Source: JBFGSX01 sp041581335
GTDB taxonomy: Archaea > Thermoplasmatota > E2 > JACPAO01 > JAHFTW01
Assembly (NCBI GenBank): GCA_041581335.1
Contig: JBFIDG010000022.1
Coordinates: forward strand, 1-20,651
DNA: 20,651 nucleotides
Direction: 5' to 3'
Shown here: piece after piece, positions 14,607 through 20,651 of the stretch
How the letters are laid out: each line of letters opens with the position of its first letter
Numbering within the stretch: the first letter of the stretch is position 1
Position numbers and translations under genes: made by a program
Notes under the pieces: generated by a model
Seen by the model: only the letters and a program-made list of their open reading frames with translations
What the model was told of the DNA's origin: nothing
Database searches by the model: none

Positions 14607-16139
14607 ATGCGCTGGGCTGTGGCACTGCTGCTCCTTCTGACCGCGTTCGCCGGCTGTGCCGGAGACTCCGACATGACGACGGCTCCGCCGCTCGACTCCG
14701 ACGGCGACGGCATCCCTGATGACGAAGAGCTCCGGCTCGGCACCGATCCCTTCCTTGCCGACTCCGACGGTGACGGCATCCCTGACGGGCTTGAGGTCTT
14801 GAACGGCACCGACCCATTGACGCCGCTCATGGGCTTCCTGCTCAGCAGCACCGGTGAGAGCGGCCCCGAGCCCTCCGTCGGCATCACCAGCACCGGCTGT
14901 ATCTTCTACGCCGCCCTGGAGAAGGTCATGCGTTCCTGCGATGCTGGCGCGACCTGGGAACGCAAGACCAGCCCCCTCATGAGTCCCACCAGCAACGACC
15001 CGTGGCTCTGGGTCGACCCCGTCACGGACCGCATCTTCGATGTCCAGATGGGTCCTCTGACCCACACCTGGATCGCCTGGAGCGACGACGACGGCGAGAC
15101 CTGGCTCGGCAACCCCTACGACCAAGGCCCCACGCCCGTCATCGACCACATCAAGCTCGCCACGGGCCCCTGGCGCGGCCTCGAACAAGGCGCAGGCTAC
15201 GGCACCATCGGTGACCGCAACCCCACCTACCCGACGGCGGTCTACTTCTGCTACAACAAACTGGCCGGCGTGTTCTGCTACACCAGCTTCGACGGCGGCA
15301 TGACGTTCCCCATCGGTGGCCAGATCATCGGCCTCACCACGACGGGCGCCGGCCTGCACGGCACCATCACCACCGCGCCCGACGGCATGGTCTACGTCCC
15401 GCCCCGCGTCGCCACCCCCACGCTGCTGATCAGCGCCGACAATGGCCTCACCTGGGAGACCAAGACCATGGGCGCCGACGTCGGGACCCCGAGTCCGCGC
15501 AAGAACAGTGAAGTGGGCACAGACACGGAGAGCAACGCCTACCACGTCTGGACCGCCGGCGACCAGCGCGTCTACATGAGCCGCAGCTTCGACAGCGGCA
15601 ACAACTGGGAGCAGACAAGCACCCTCGTCAGCGCCCCCGGCGTCATCTCCACGACGTTCCCGCACGTCGATGCCGGCGATGCTGGCCGCGTCGCGGTCAC
15701 CTACCTGGGCAGCACCGACGTCGGCATGCTCAACGAGACCGACATCGACGGCAACCCCTGGAACGGCCACCCCCACTACGCGCCGGACGGCGTCGAGTAC
15801 TACCTGTACCTCAGCATCAGCACCAATGCCAACCTCCCCAACGCCACGTGGAGCCACTATCGCCTCACGGACGACCCGGTGCAGGTCGGCAGCATCTGTA
15901 TCAGCAGCGGCGACTGCCGCAACATCGGGGGCAGCAACCGCAACCTGCTCGACTTCAACGACCTGACCCTGGGCCCCGACGGACGCATCTACATCGCGTA
16001 CACGGACGGCTGCACCGGTGTCTGCGCCGATGGCACCGACCGCCATGACACCACGAGCCGCAGCCGCCTCGGCATGCTCGCCATCCAACGCGAAGGCCCC
16101 AGCCTCCTTGCGGATATCGGCATGCTGCCGCCACTCTGA
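14607..16139 (+). CDS. Secreted BNR/Asp-box beta-propeller lipoprotein with calcium repeats
   Basis: This encodes 510 residues. Signal peptide and lipobox FAGC give C17 as the anchor. Two thrombospondin type 3-like calcium units follow (DSDGDGIPD at 30-38 and 53-60, each followed by GTDP). The body, about 85-510, carries five Asp-boxes of the S-x-D-x-G-x-[TN]-[WF] type starting at residues 110, 159, 227, 276 and 327. This is the hallmark of sialidase-like BNR propellers. The conserved sialidase catalytic arginine triad and Y/E pair are not evident, so an enzyme activity should not be assumed. Cysteine pairs near the end (C431/C437, C469/C473) are shared with the next gene. The frame is open upstream, but ATG 14607 begins exactly at the signal peptide. 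It is paralogous to the next gene over the propeller part only. Confidence 0.88.
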   Translation: MRWAVALLLLLTAFAGCAGDSDMTTAPPLDSDGDGIPDDEELRLGTDPFLADSDGDGIPDGLEVLNGTDPLTPLMGFLLSSTGESGPEPSVGITSTGCIFYAALEKVMRSCDAGATWERKTSPLMSPTSNDPWLWVDPVTDRIFDVQMGPLTHTWIAWSDDDGETWLGNPYDQGPTPVIDHIKLATGPWRGLEQGAGYGTIGDRNPTYPTAVYFCYNKLAGVFCYTSFDGGMTFPIGGQIIGLTTTGAGLHGTITTAPDGMVYVPPRVATPTLLISADNGLTWETKTMGADVGTPSPRKNSEVGTDTESNAYHVWTAGDQRVYMSRSFDSGNNWEQTSTLVSAPGVISTTFPHVDAGDAGRVAVTYLGSTDVGMLNETDIDGNPWNGHPHYAPDGVEYYLYLSISTNANLPNATWSHYRLTDDPVQVGSICISSGDCRNIGGSNRNLLDFNDLTLGPDGRIYIAYTDGCTGVCADGTDRHDTTSRSRLGMLAIQREGPSLLADIGMLPPL

Positions 16140-16156
16140 GCAGGGCCGCCCGAGCA

Positions 16157-16166
16157 AACGTTAAGG
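16157..16166 (+). promoter_or_regulatory. TATA-like box for the PKD/BNR lipoprotein gene
   Basis: AAACGTTAAG is an A/T-rich patch centred about 27 bases before the GTG at 16189, which again fits a leaderless promoter. Confidence 0.45.
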
Positions 16167-16188
16167 GTCTCCAGGTCCACGTCTCACC

Positions 16189-18087
16189 GTGCGAGGCCGT
16201 GCCCTGTTTCTTGTCTTGGTCCTCTTGTTGGCGGGTTGCACCGTCAAACAGCCGGCCGAGCCAGCACCTGCGGCACCGCCCGAGGAACCTCCCGCCGCGC
16301 CGCCTGCACAGCCGGTCAGTCGCGTGGTCAACTTCACCTGGGATCTGCCCAACCCTGAACCGGGCCAAGTGGTCGGCTTCACCGCACATGCACCCGGTGC
16401 CATCCGCCACGTCTGGAACTTTGGCGACGGCACCAAGGACGAAGGTCCAAGCGTCATCCACGTCTTCAAAGACAAAGGCGCCTTCACCGTCAGACTGACC
16501 GCTTCGTACGAAGCGGGGCCTGACGCCAGTGCGTCCCGCATCGTCCGCGTCGGCGTCGTCCAAGGCGTCGCATACGCTGCCCCGGACATCACCTGGACGC
16601 AGACCGACCTGGCGATCCGCTTCGGCTTCACGTTCGACGCCACGCCGGACGCCATCGGCTGGGATTTTGGCGACGGCCGCACCAGCAATGCCCCCACGCC
16701 GCTGCACGCCTACGAACGACCCGGCACCTATACCGTCGGACTGACGCTGCTCGTCGGCTCTGATTTCTACAGTGCTGAAGCCGAGGTCGACGCCTCGACG
16801 GATCTGCCGTTCTTCCGCCTCAGCAACGTCGGCAGACCCGGCGCCGAGCCCAGCATCGGCGTCACCTCCGACCACTGCATCTTCTTCATGGCCGGCGCCA
16901 ACGTCATGCGCAGCTGCGACCACGGGGCAAGCTGGAAAGACACCGGGGATCTGCTCAGCGACCCCGCGGGTCTGACCTTCGATCCGTGGATGTGGGTCGA
17001 CCCCGTCGTCGACCGCGTCTGGGCCGTCAACATGCTCGGCCTGGAATGCTCCTGGATCGCCTGGAGCGATGACAGCGGTGCATCATGGCTCGCCAATCCA
17101 TGGGACTGTGGTCCCGTGCCGGGCAACGACCACATCAAGCTCGCCAGCGGCCCGTGGCCCGCCGGCAGCGCCCTGGGCAGTGCCGCCACCTACGACCGCG
17201 CCGTCTACTACTGCGTCAACAAAGTGCCTCCGGGTGCGACCGCCACGGCCGTCGCCGCCGGCCTCGCACTGAACACCGGCGTCAATTGCTCCATCAGCCT
17301 CGACGGCGGCGTGACCTTCCCCATCACAAGGCAGGCGACGGTCCTGGGCACCGGTCTGCACGGCGCCATCGAGGTCGCCCGGGACGGCACGGTGTATGTC
17401 CCGCCGCGCTACGCCCAACCCACGGTGCTGGTGTCCAAGGACGCCGGCCTTACATGGATCCAGCGCAGCATGGGCAGCGACGTCGGCACCCCCGACCCAC
17501 GCAAGAACAGTGAGGTCTCCACGGACAGCGCCAGCAATGCTTACCATGTCTGGATCAGCCAGGACTTCGGCGTCTACCTGTCGCGCAGCATCGATGGCGG
17601 CAGCACCTGGGACTCGCGCAGCACCCGCGTCAGCCCCGACCACATCGCCTCCGCGACGTTCCCGCACATCGACGCCGGCGACCCTGGCCGCATCGCCGTC
17701 GCCTACCTCGGCAGCGAAGACCACCAAGGCAACCCGCACAAGGCGCCGGCCGACGCCACGTACTACCTGTACGTCACGTTCAGCCTGAACGCCCTCGACG
17801 CCGAACCGCAGTTCACCACGATCCGCGTCACAGACGACCCGGTACAAGCGGGCAGCATCTGCATCAGCAGCGGCGACTGCATGGGCGGCAACCGCAACCT
17901 GCTCGATTTCAATGACCTGCACATCGGTCCCGACGGCCGCGTCTACGTCGCCTTCGCGGACGGCTGCACCGGTGGCTGCATCAACAACCCCACGGCGAGC
18001 GCCAGCCGCAACGCAGCCGGCACCGTCGCCATCCTGGAATCCGGCCCAAGCCTGTACGACGTGCCCGCGCTCAGCTGGTTCGCTTGA
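16189..18087 (+). CDS. Secreted lipoprotein with two PKD domains and a BNR/Asp-box beta-propeller
   Basis: This encodes 632 residues from a GTG. Signal peptide and lipobox LAGC give C17, followed by a proline/alanine/glutamate-rich linker (20-43). Two PKD domains follow, at about 46-123 (WNFGDGT at 76-82) and 130-202 (WDFGDGR at 158-164). The propeller occupies about 205-632, with five Asp-boxes: SCDHGASW, SDDSGASW, SLDGGVTF, SKDAGLTW and SIDGGSTW. It follows the neighbouring gene block by block, for example DHIKLA-GPW, DVGTP-PRKNSEV, TFPH-DAGD-GR, SICISSGDC, NRNLLDFNDL and DGCTG-C. Such PKD-propeller proteins usually bind or display at the cell surface. A sialidase-type active site is not apparent. 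The last 17 bases overlap the end of a convergent minus-strand gene. Confidence 0.9.
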   Translation: MRGRALFLVLVLLLAGCTVKQPAEPAPAAPPEEPPAAPPAQPVSRVVNFTWDLPNPEPGQVVGFTAHAPGAIRHVWNFGDGTKDEGPSVIHVFKDKGAFTVRLTASYEAGPDASASRIVRVGVVQGVAYAAPDITWTQTDLAIRFGFTFDATPDAIGWDFGDGRTSNAPTPLHAYERPGTYTVGLTLLVGSDFYSAEAEVDASTDLPFFRLSNVGRPGAEPSIGVTSDHCIFFMAGANVMRSCDHGASWKDTGDLLSDPAGLTFDPWMWVDPVVDRVWAVNMLGLECSWIAWSDDSGASWLANPWDCGPVPGNDHIKLASGPWPAGSALGSAATYDRAVYYCVNKVPPGATATAVAAGLALNTGVNCSISLDGGVTFPITRQATVLGTGLHGAIEVARDGTVYVPPRYAQPTVLVSKDAGLTWIQRSMGSDVGTPDPRKNSEVSTDSASNAYHVWISQDFGVYLSRSIDGGSTWDSRSTRVSPDHIASATFPHIDAGDPGRIAVAYLGSEDHQGNPHKAPADATYYLYVTFSLNALDAEPQFTTIRVTDDPVQAGSICISSGDCMGGNRNLLDFNDLHIGPDGRVYVAFADGCTGGCINNPTASASRNAAGTVAILESGPSLYDVPALSWFA

Positions 18088-19009
18088 GCACCGGCGGGAT
18101 GTCCGGGATCGGGTCCGGCGTGTAGCGGTTGACGTCGAAGCATGCGCCCTGCGGATCGGGGCGGTCCTCGCCGGCGGGCCCCACGATGGCGGTCACGACG
18201 TTCAGGAAGACCAGCGCGTCCCCGTACAGGCTGTGCGCCTCGTTGCCGTCTCGGGTGTATCCCTCGGCCGGGGTGAGGAAACGTGCAGCGGTCACGCCCA
18301 CCCGTTGTTCCTTCAGCAGCGCATTGTAACCTGGGATCGTGGTGAAGAAGCAATTGTCGATGGAGCTGTCAGGCTGCTCCGTGCGGTCCCGGTCGTAGAC
18401 GTAGATGGGCAGCGGCGTCGCGCCCGCCAACGCCTCCGCGCGGTCGATGCCGCCGGCAGGGAAGGATGCGTTCTGCAACATCTCTGGGATGTTGGTGTAG
18501 AAGCTGGTGCCGTTGACCCACAAGCCGACCGTCATGGTCTGGACGTGCATCCCTGGCTCCACCGGCGACCCGGCGCCGTCGCGGGTCTCGAGGACCTCTT
18601 CGAACACCAACGCGCCCCCGACGAACGCCTGCATGCTGAAGTCATGCCCGGTGAAGCGGTCGCCTTCGAAGAGCCAGAGGCGGCTGGTGTTGGCCTCCAG
18701 CGTGTCCGCCACGCGGGCCTCGCCCACTTCGGCCTGCTGCCAGCCCTCGTCGGTGACGATGCCGGCGCGACCCTCTAGCATGCCTGCGGCCTCCAGCTCA
18801 TACGTGATCGTGCCGACGGTCGGGTTGGCCACGCGGATCGCCCAGGCGAGCGCATAGGGCGAGTCCGACGGCGTCATGACGCCCTGTGCCGGGTAATGGA
18901 ACACAAAGATCTGCAGTGGACTGGTGGTCGCCTCACCGTTCTCTGCATCATCCACCAGGCAGCCAGAGAAGGCGACCGCCACGAACATCCAGGCCAGCAA
19001 GGACCGCAT
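18071..19009 (-). CDS. Lipoprotein with a diverged FKBP-like peptidyl-prolyl isomerase domain
   Basis: This encodes 312 residues from ATG 19009; a TTG at 19021 is in frame but would only lengthen the signal peptide. The signal peptide ends in lipobox FSGC with C17. Residues about 32-140 form a strand-rich domain I do not recognise. Residues about 150-277 follow the order of archaeal FKBPs with an inserted flap. They run V-x-L-x-V-N-G-T-S-F-Y-T-N-I (near 161-174), a long insert, then TTIPGYNALLKEQRVG (223-238), FLTPAEGYT (244-252), H-S-L-Y-G and LVFLNVVTAI. The core resembles the IPG-x-x-x-A-L-x-x-M-x-x-G and P-x-x-x-G-Y-G parts of FKBPs, but the usual aromatic pocket residues are only partly kept. 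It may therefore be a chaperone-like fold without isomerase activity. C220 and C290 may pair. It is transcribed against the gene to its left. Confidence 0.75.
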   Translation of the reverse strand: MRSLLAWMFVAVAFSGCLVDDAENGEATTSPLQIFVFHYPAQGVMTPSDSPYALAWAIRVANPTVGTITYELEAAGMLEGRAGIVTDEGWQQAEVGEARVADTLEANTSRLWLFEGDRFTGHDFSMQAFVGGALVFEEVLETRDGAGSPVEPGMHVQTMTVGLWVNGTSFYTNIPEMLQNASFPAGGIDRAEALAGATPLPIYVYDRDRTEQPDSSIDNCFFTTIPGYNALLKEQRVGVTAARFLTPAEGYTRDGNEAHSLYGDALVFLNVVTAIVGPAGEDRPDPQGACFDVNRYTPDPIPDIPPVLKRTS

Positions 19010-19078
19010 AGGCGGTCCCAATCACCCCGAATCTTGGTCCTTCCGGCACGTTGCGCGGGTCGGAGCGCCTACGAATCT

Positions 19079-19087
19079 TTCATAAAC
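19079..19087 (+). promoter_or_regulatory. TATA-like box for secE
   Basis: TTCATAAAC is centred about 25 bases before ATG 19109, with only GC-rich sequence between, as for a leaderless archaeal message. The same ATAAAC core lies in the divergent region at 2841-2850, and here too a gene diverges on the other side (start at 19009). Confidence 0.6.
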
Positions 19088-19108
19088 ACCGCATAAGTCG
19101 GCCGGCCA

Positions 19109-19345
19109 ATGAGCGAGCGCACCTTCCTTGACAAGTCCTGGGACGCCCAGCGTAAGGTCGAGAAGAAGTTCGGTGCTATTGGCAAGGGCAAGTACGCGCG
19201 TGTCCTGCGCATGGCCCGCAAGCCTGAGCCCCAGGAGATCAAGCAGACCAGCAACGTCGTCCTGATCGGCATCGCGGTCATCGGCGGCATCGGTTTCGCC
19301 ATCTTCCTCCTGATGGACTGGATCCAGGGCCTCCTGGGCGTCTAA
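19109..19345 (+). CDS. secE: Protein translocase subunit SecE (Sec61 gamma)
   Basis: This encodes 78 residues. The basic, amphipathic N-terminal half (KSWDAQRKVEKKFG, KGKYARVLRMARKPEPQEIKQTS) is followed by one membrane helix at about 48-70 (NVVLIGIAVIGGIGFAIFLLMDWI). The R-M-x-x-K-P pattern followed by a membrane anchor is the normal form of archaeal and eukaryotic SecE/Sec61-gamma, which clamps the SecY channel. The N-terminus is slightly longer than the minimal family member (about 55-65 residues). The call is strengthened by the spt5 gene 127 bases downstream, the usual archaeal neighbour. The start is ATG 19109, at leaderless distance from a TATA-like box. Confidence 0.92.
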   Translation: MSERTFLDKSWDAQRKVEKKFGAIGKGKYARVLRMARKPEPQEIKQTSNVVLIGIAVIGGIGFAIFLLMDWIQGLLGV

Positions 19346-19402
19346 GCCGGCTCCGTCGGCACTTTGGTCGGCGACCGCCCCTCCCGTATCCCCCCGCAAC
19401 AC

Positions 19403-19464
19403 GGATATACTGGGGCTGAGTCGCCGGAAATACCCTGTTTTCGCTCAGCGGCAGCAGGATGAGG
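19403..19464 (+). promoter_or_regulatory. Possible promoter boxes and ribosome binding site before spt5
   Basis: Two A/T-rich patches, GGATATAC at 19403-19410 and GAAATACC at 19427-19434, could each act as a TATA box. AGGATGAGG at 19456-19464 is a Shine-Dalgarno-like site eight bases before ATG 19473. The spt5 gene may therefore have its own leadered transcript as well as read-through from secE. A short GCCG/CGGC stem at 19346-19360 directly follows the secE stop and has no T-run. Confidence 0.4.
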
Positions 19465-19472
19465 ACTTTCAC

Positions 19473-20150
19473 ATGGACGGAGACGACGGCCTAGGCATCC
19501 TTCCCGAAGAACCGGCGACCCCCGAGGTCACCGAAGAACCGGAAGCGATCGAGGCGCCCGAAGCAGAGGCTCCTGAGACACCCACGAAGGCGGAAGCCGA
19601 CAAGGGCATGTACTCGGACATCGACACACAGATCCTGGTCCTCAAGACCCAGGTCGGTCAAGAACGCCGCGTCATCGAGATGATGGGCAACAAGGCCCGC
19701 CGCTTCAACATCCCCATCCAGGCGCTGCTGGCGCCCCAAGAACTGCGTGGCTACATCTTCATCGAGACCACGGACCCCCTCGCACTGCAGAAGGGCATCC
19801 GCGGCGTCTCGTACGCCCGCAGCCTCGTCAGCCAAGACGTCGAAGTCCGCGATGAGCAGGGCAACTTCGTCAAGGACCGCCGCGGCAAGATCATCACCGA
19901 GCGCAAGCCGGTCGACACCCCCTTCAGCGAGATCGCACGCTTCCTGACCCCCGTCAGCGCGGTCGCCAAGATCGGCGACGGCGACATCGTCGAACTCGTC
20001 AGCGGACCGTTCCGCGGCGAGAAGGCGAAGGTCACCCGCGTCGACGACGCCCGCGAAGAGATCACGGTGGAGCTCATCGACTCGATGGTCCCCATCCCGA
20101 TCACTGTCAAGGGTGAGCACGTCCGCGTGCTGCAGAAGGACGAAGCGTAA
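19473..20150 (+). CDS. spt5: Transcription elongation factor Spt5 (NusG homologue)
   Basis: This encodes 225 residues. Spt5 binds the clamp of archaeal RNA polymerase and raises processivity. Residues 1-45 are an acidic, proline- and alanine-rich extension that most archaeal Spt5 proteins lack. The NGN domain covers about 50-122 (ILVLKTQVGQERRVIEMM, then LRGYIFIETTD and IRGVSYARSLV). A charged insertion at about 122-147 (EVRDEQGNFVKDRRGK) precedes PFSEIARFLTP. The KOW domain lies at about 165-222, with the strongly conserved GDIVELVSGPFRGEKAKVTRVD and a final VPIPITVKGEHVRVL. The order secE-spt5 is the normal archaeal one. The ribosomal protein genes that often follow in other euryarchaea (L11, L1, L10) are not seen directly downstream here. 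Confidence 0.95.
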   Translation: MDGDDGLGILPEEPATPEVTEEPEAIEAPEAEAPETPTKAEADKGMYSDIDTQILVLKTQVGQERRVIEMMGNKARRFNIPIQALLAPQELRGYIFIETTDPLALQKGIRGVSYARSLVSQDVEVRDEQGNFVKDRRGKIITERKPVDTPFSEIARFLTPVSAVAKIGDGDIVELVSGPFRGEKAKVTRVDDAREEITVELIDSMVPIPITVKGEHVRVLQKDEA

Positions 20151-20601
20151 CCCGGCCTGCGGCGCTCGCGCCATGGCCTCAGCGCATCGCCCAGCGGCAG
20201 CGGCGCCGTGCCGCGCATCGACCACGAGGCGCCGTAGCACCGCCTAGTGCCTAGCGGCAGCCATGGGTCGGGGCAGGCTCCGGCATGACTGCTCCGCTCA
20301 TCCGAATCAAAGGGAGGCCAGGAGTGGGGGAGATTCCCCCACCCCGGGCAGCGGGACCTCAACGGCCCCGGAGGGCCAAGTGGTGGGTGGTTGTCGTGTT
20401 GTCATCCGGGCGACCGAAGCGCCCGGGAAGTCCCGCTTGGGTGAGAGAACCCGCCAGCCGGTATAACCCCCGCGCGGCGTTACGGTATCATCCAATCTCT
20501 GACGTGGGGCCCCCTCGATGGCGCGATTAGATAATACGGAACCCTCGCCAAGCCTTTTACACCTCCAGGGGGGTGCGAAGGATGGTTCTGGGGACTCTCC
20601 T
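20151..20601 (+). other. About 450-base region without a convincing gene, containing hairpins; candidate structured RNA at 20324-20454
   Basis: No reading frame here has a credible protein or a conserved motif. On the plus strand, several stems follow each other: 20324-20331 with 20335-20342 (eight perfect pairs, GTGGGGGA), 20364-20368 with 20373-20377 (loop CGGA), 20406-20412 with 20420-20426 (CCGGGCG, loop ACCGAAG), and 20439-20442 with 20449-20452 (GGGT, loop GAGAGA). The segment is also rich in short GGGA/TCCC complementarity. I could not match it to RNase P RNA (no GGAAAGTCC core), SRP RNA (no GGAAGGGAGCAGC helix 8) or a riboswitch. Further right, GATAATAC (20529-20536) and CTTTTAC (20554-20560) are TATA-like and may serve the gene at 20602. 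Confidence 0.35.
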
Positions 20602-20651
20602 ATGCTGACCCGTCGTGTTGTAATCCTGTTGGCCCTGCTGTTGGTGGCGGC
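20602..20651 (+). CDS. Start of a secreted or membrane protein, runs off the right edge
   Basis: An ATG at 20602 opens a frame of 16 complete codons to the window end, MLTRRVVILLALLLVA, which is a typical signal peptide or first membrane helix (two arginines then a long leucine/valine core). Two TATA-like patches lie upstream (GATAATAC near 20532 and CTTTTAC near 20557). The nearer one would give a leader of about 20 bases. Nothing can be said about function. Given the many lipobox proteins in this window, another exported protein is a reasonable expectation but is not shown. Confidence 0.55.
   Translation, partial: MLTRRVVILLALLLVA

Noticed and set aside
14550..16157. A 535-residue minus-strand frame opposite the BNR gene
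   Set aside because: Composition is dominated by A, V, D and G without a motif, and the opposite strand has five Asp-boxes and a lipobox.
14607..18087. Calling the two BNR proteins sialidases
   Set aside because: Asp-boxes only indicate the propeller fold; the catalytic residues of sialidases are not apparent.
20260..20345. Cobalamin riboswitch, suggested by GCCAGGAG
   Set aside because: The other required conserved segments (GGTG with AATCCGG and GCCACTG) are missing in the correct order.
20290..20480. RNase P RNA, suggested by GGGAAGTCCC and AGAGAACCC
   Set aside because: The conserved GGAAAGTCC core is absent, and the two partial matches are only about 20 bases apart, not the 200 or more of a real RNase P RNA.
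1..20651. tRNA genes, CRISPR arrays, insertion sequences or prophage genes
   Set aside because: No T-arm GGTTCGAATCC-type sequence, no spaced direct repeats, and no transposase, integrase or phage structural motif was seen on either strand.

Overview
The window is GC-rich and gene-dense and comes from an archaeon, most likely a euryarchaeal lineage. The evidence is a GGGTGTG-type ftsZ, a 78-residue SecE/Sec61-gamma with its single membrane helix at the C-terminus, and an Spt5 (NGN plus KOW) of the archaeal form. Several A/T-rich TATA-like boxes also lie about 25-27 bases upstream of start codons, as in leaderless archaeal transcripts. The many lipobox proteins, PKD, thrombospondin type 3 and BNR surface proteins, and an FKBP-like secreted protein would suit an uncultivated Thermoplasmatota-type archaeon. 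That placement is inference and has not been tested by phylogeny.

Layout. (1) Bases 1-2818, minus strand: five tightly coupled genes, led by a secreted, calcium-repeat, membrane-anchored protein. Two small membrane proteins, a two-zinc-site protein and a partial secreted protein follow. (2) 2903-3952, plus: a fold-type I PLP aminotransferase, divergent from region 1. (3) 4010-7591, plus: three consecutive genes for paralogous eight-helix membrane proteins of no family I recognise, with a 10-bp-arm inverted repeat in front of the third. (4) 7790-11100, plus: enolase, a small Cys-rich lipoprotein, an ABC ATPase and an ABC-2 permease, each start overlapping the previous stop. (5) 11148-13094: two tandem paralogous lipoproteins, each a carboxypeptidase-regulatory-like (CREG) beta domain followed by a shared four-cysteine domain I do not recognise. 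(6) 13216-14337: ftsZ, followed by an intergenic run of strong hairpins. (7) 14607-18087: two paralogous secreted Asp-box (BNR) propeller lipoproteins with different N-terminal modules. (8) 18071-19009, minus: a lipoprotein with a diverged FKBP-like domain. (9) 19109-20150: secE and spt5. (10) 20151-20601: about 450 bases without a convincing gene but with hairpins, then the first bases of another signal-peptide protein.

How it fits together. The ftsZ, secE and spt5 genes are a core archaeal cluster, but here ftsZ is separated from secE by about 4.8 kb of cell-surface genes. Six complete genes encode proteins with a signal peptide and a [LAVF]-x-G-C lipobox (starts at 9070, 11148, 12186, 14607, 16189 and 19009). 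The window therefore reads as housekeeping genes (eno, ftsZ, secE, spt5) interleaved with a lineage-specific envelope repertoire. Repeated local duplication is visible in the membrane-protein trio, the CREG lipoprotein pair and the BNR lipoprotein pair. I see no tRNA, rRNA, CRISPR array, transposase or recombinase.
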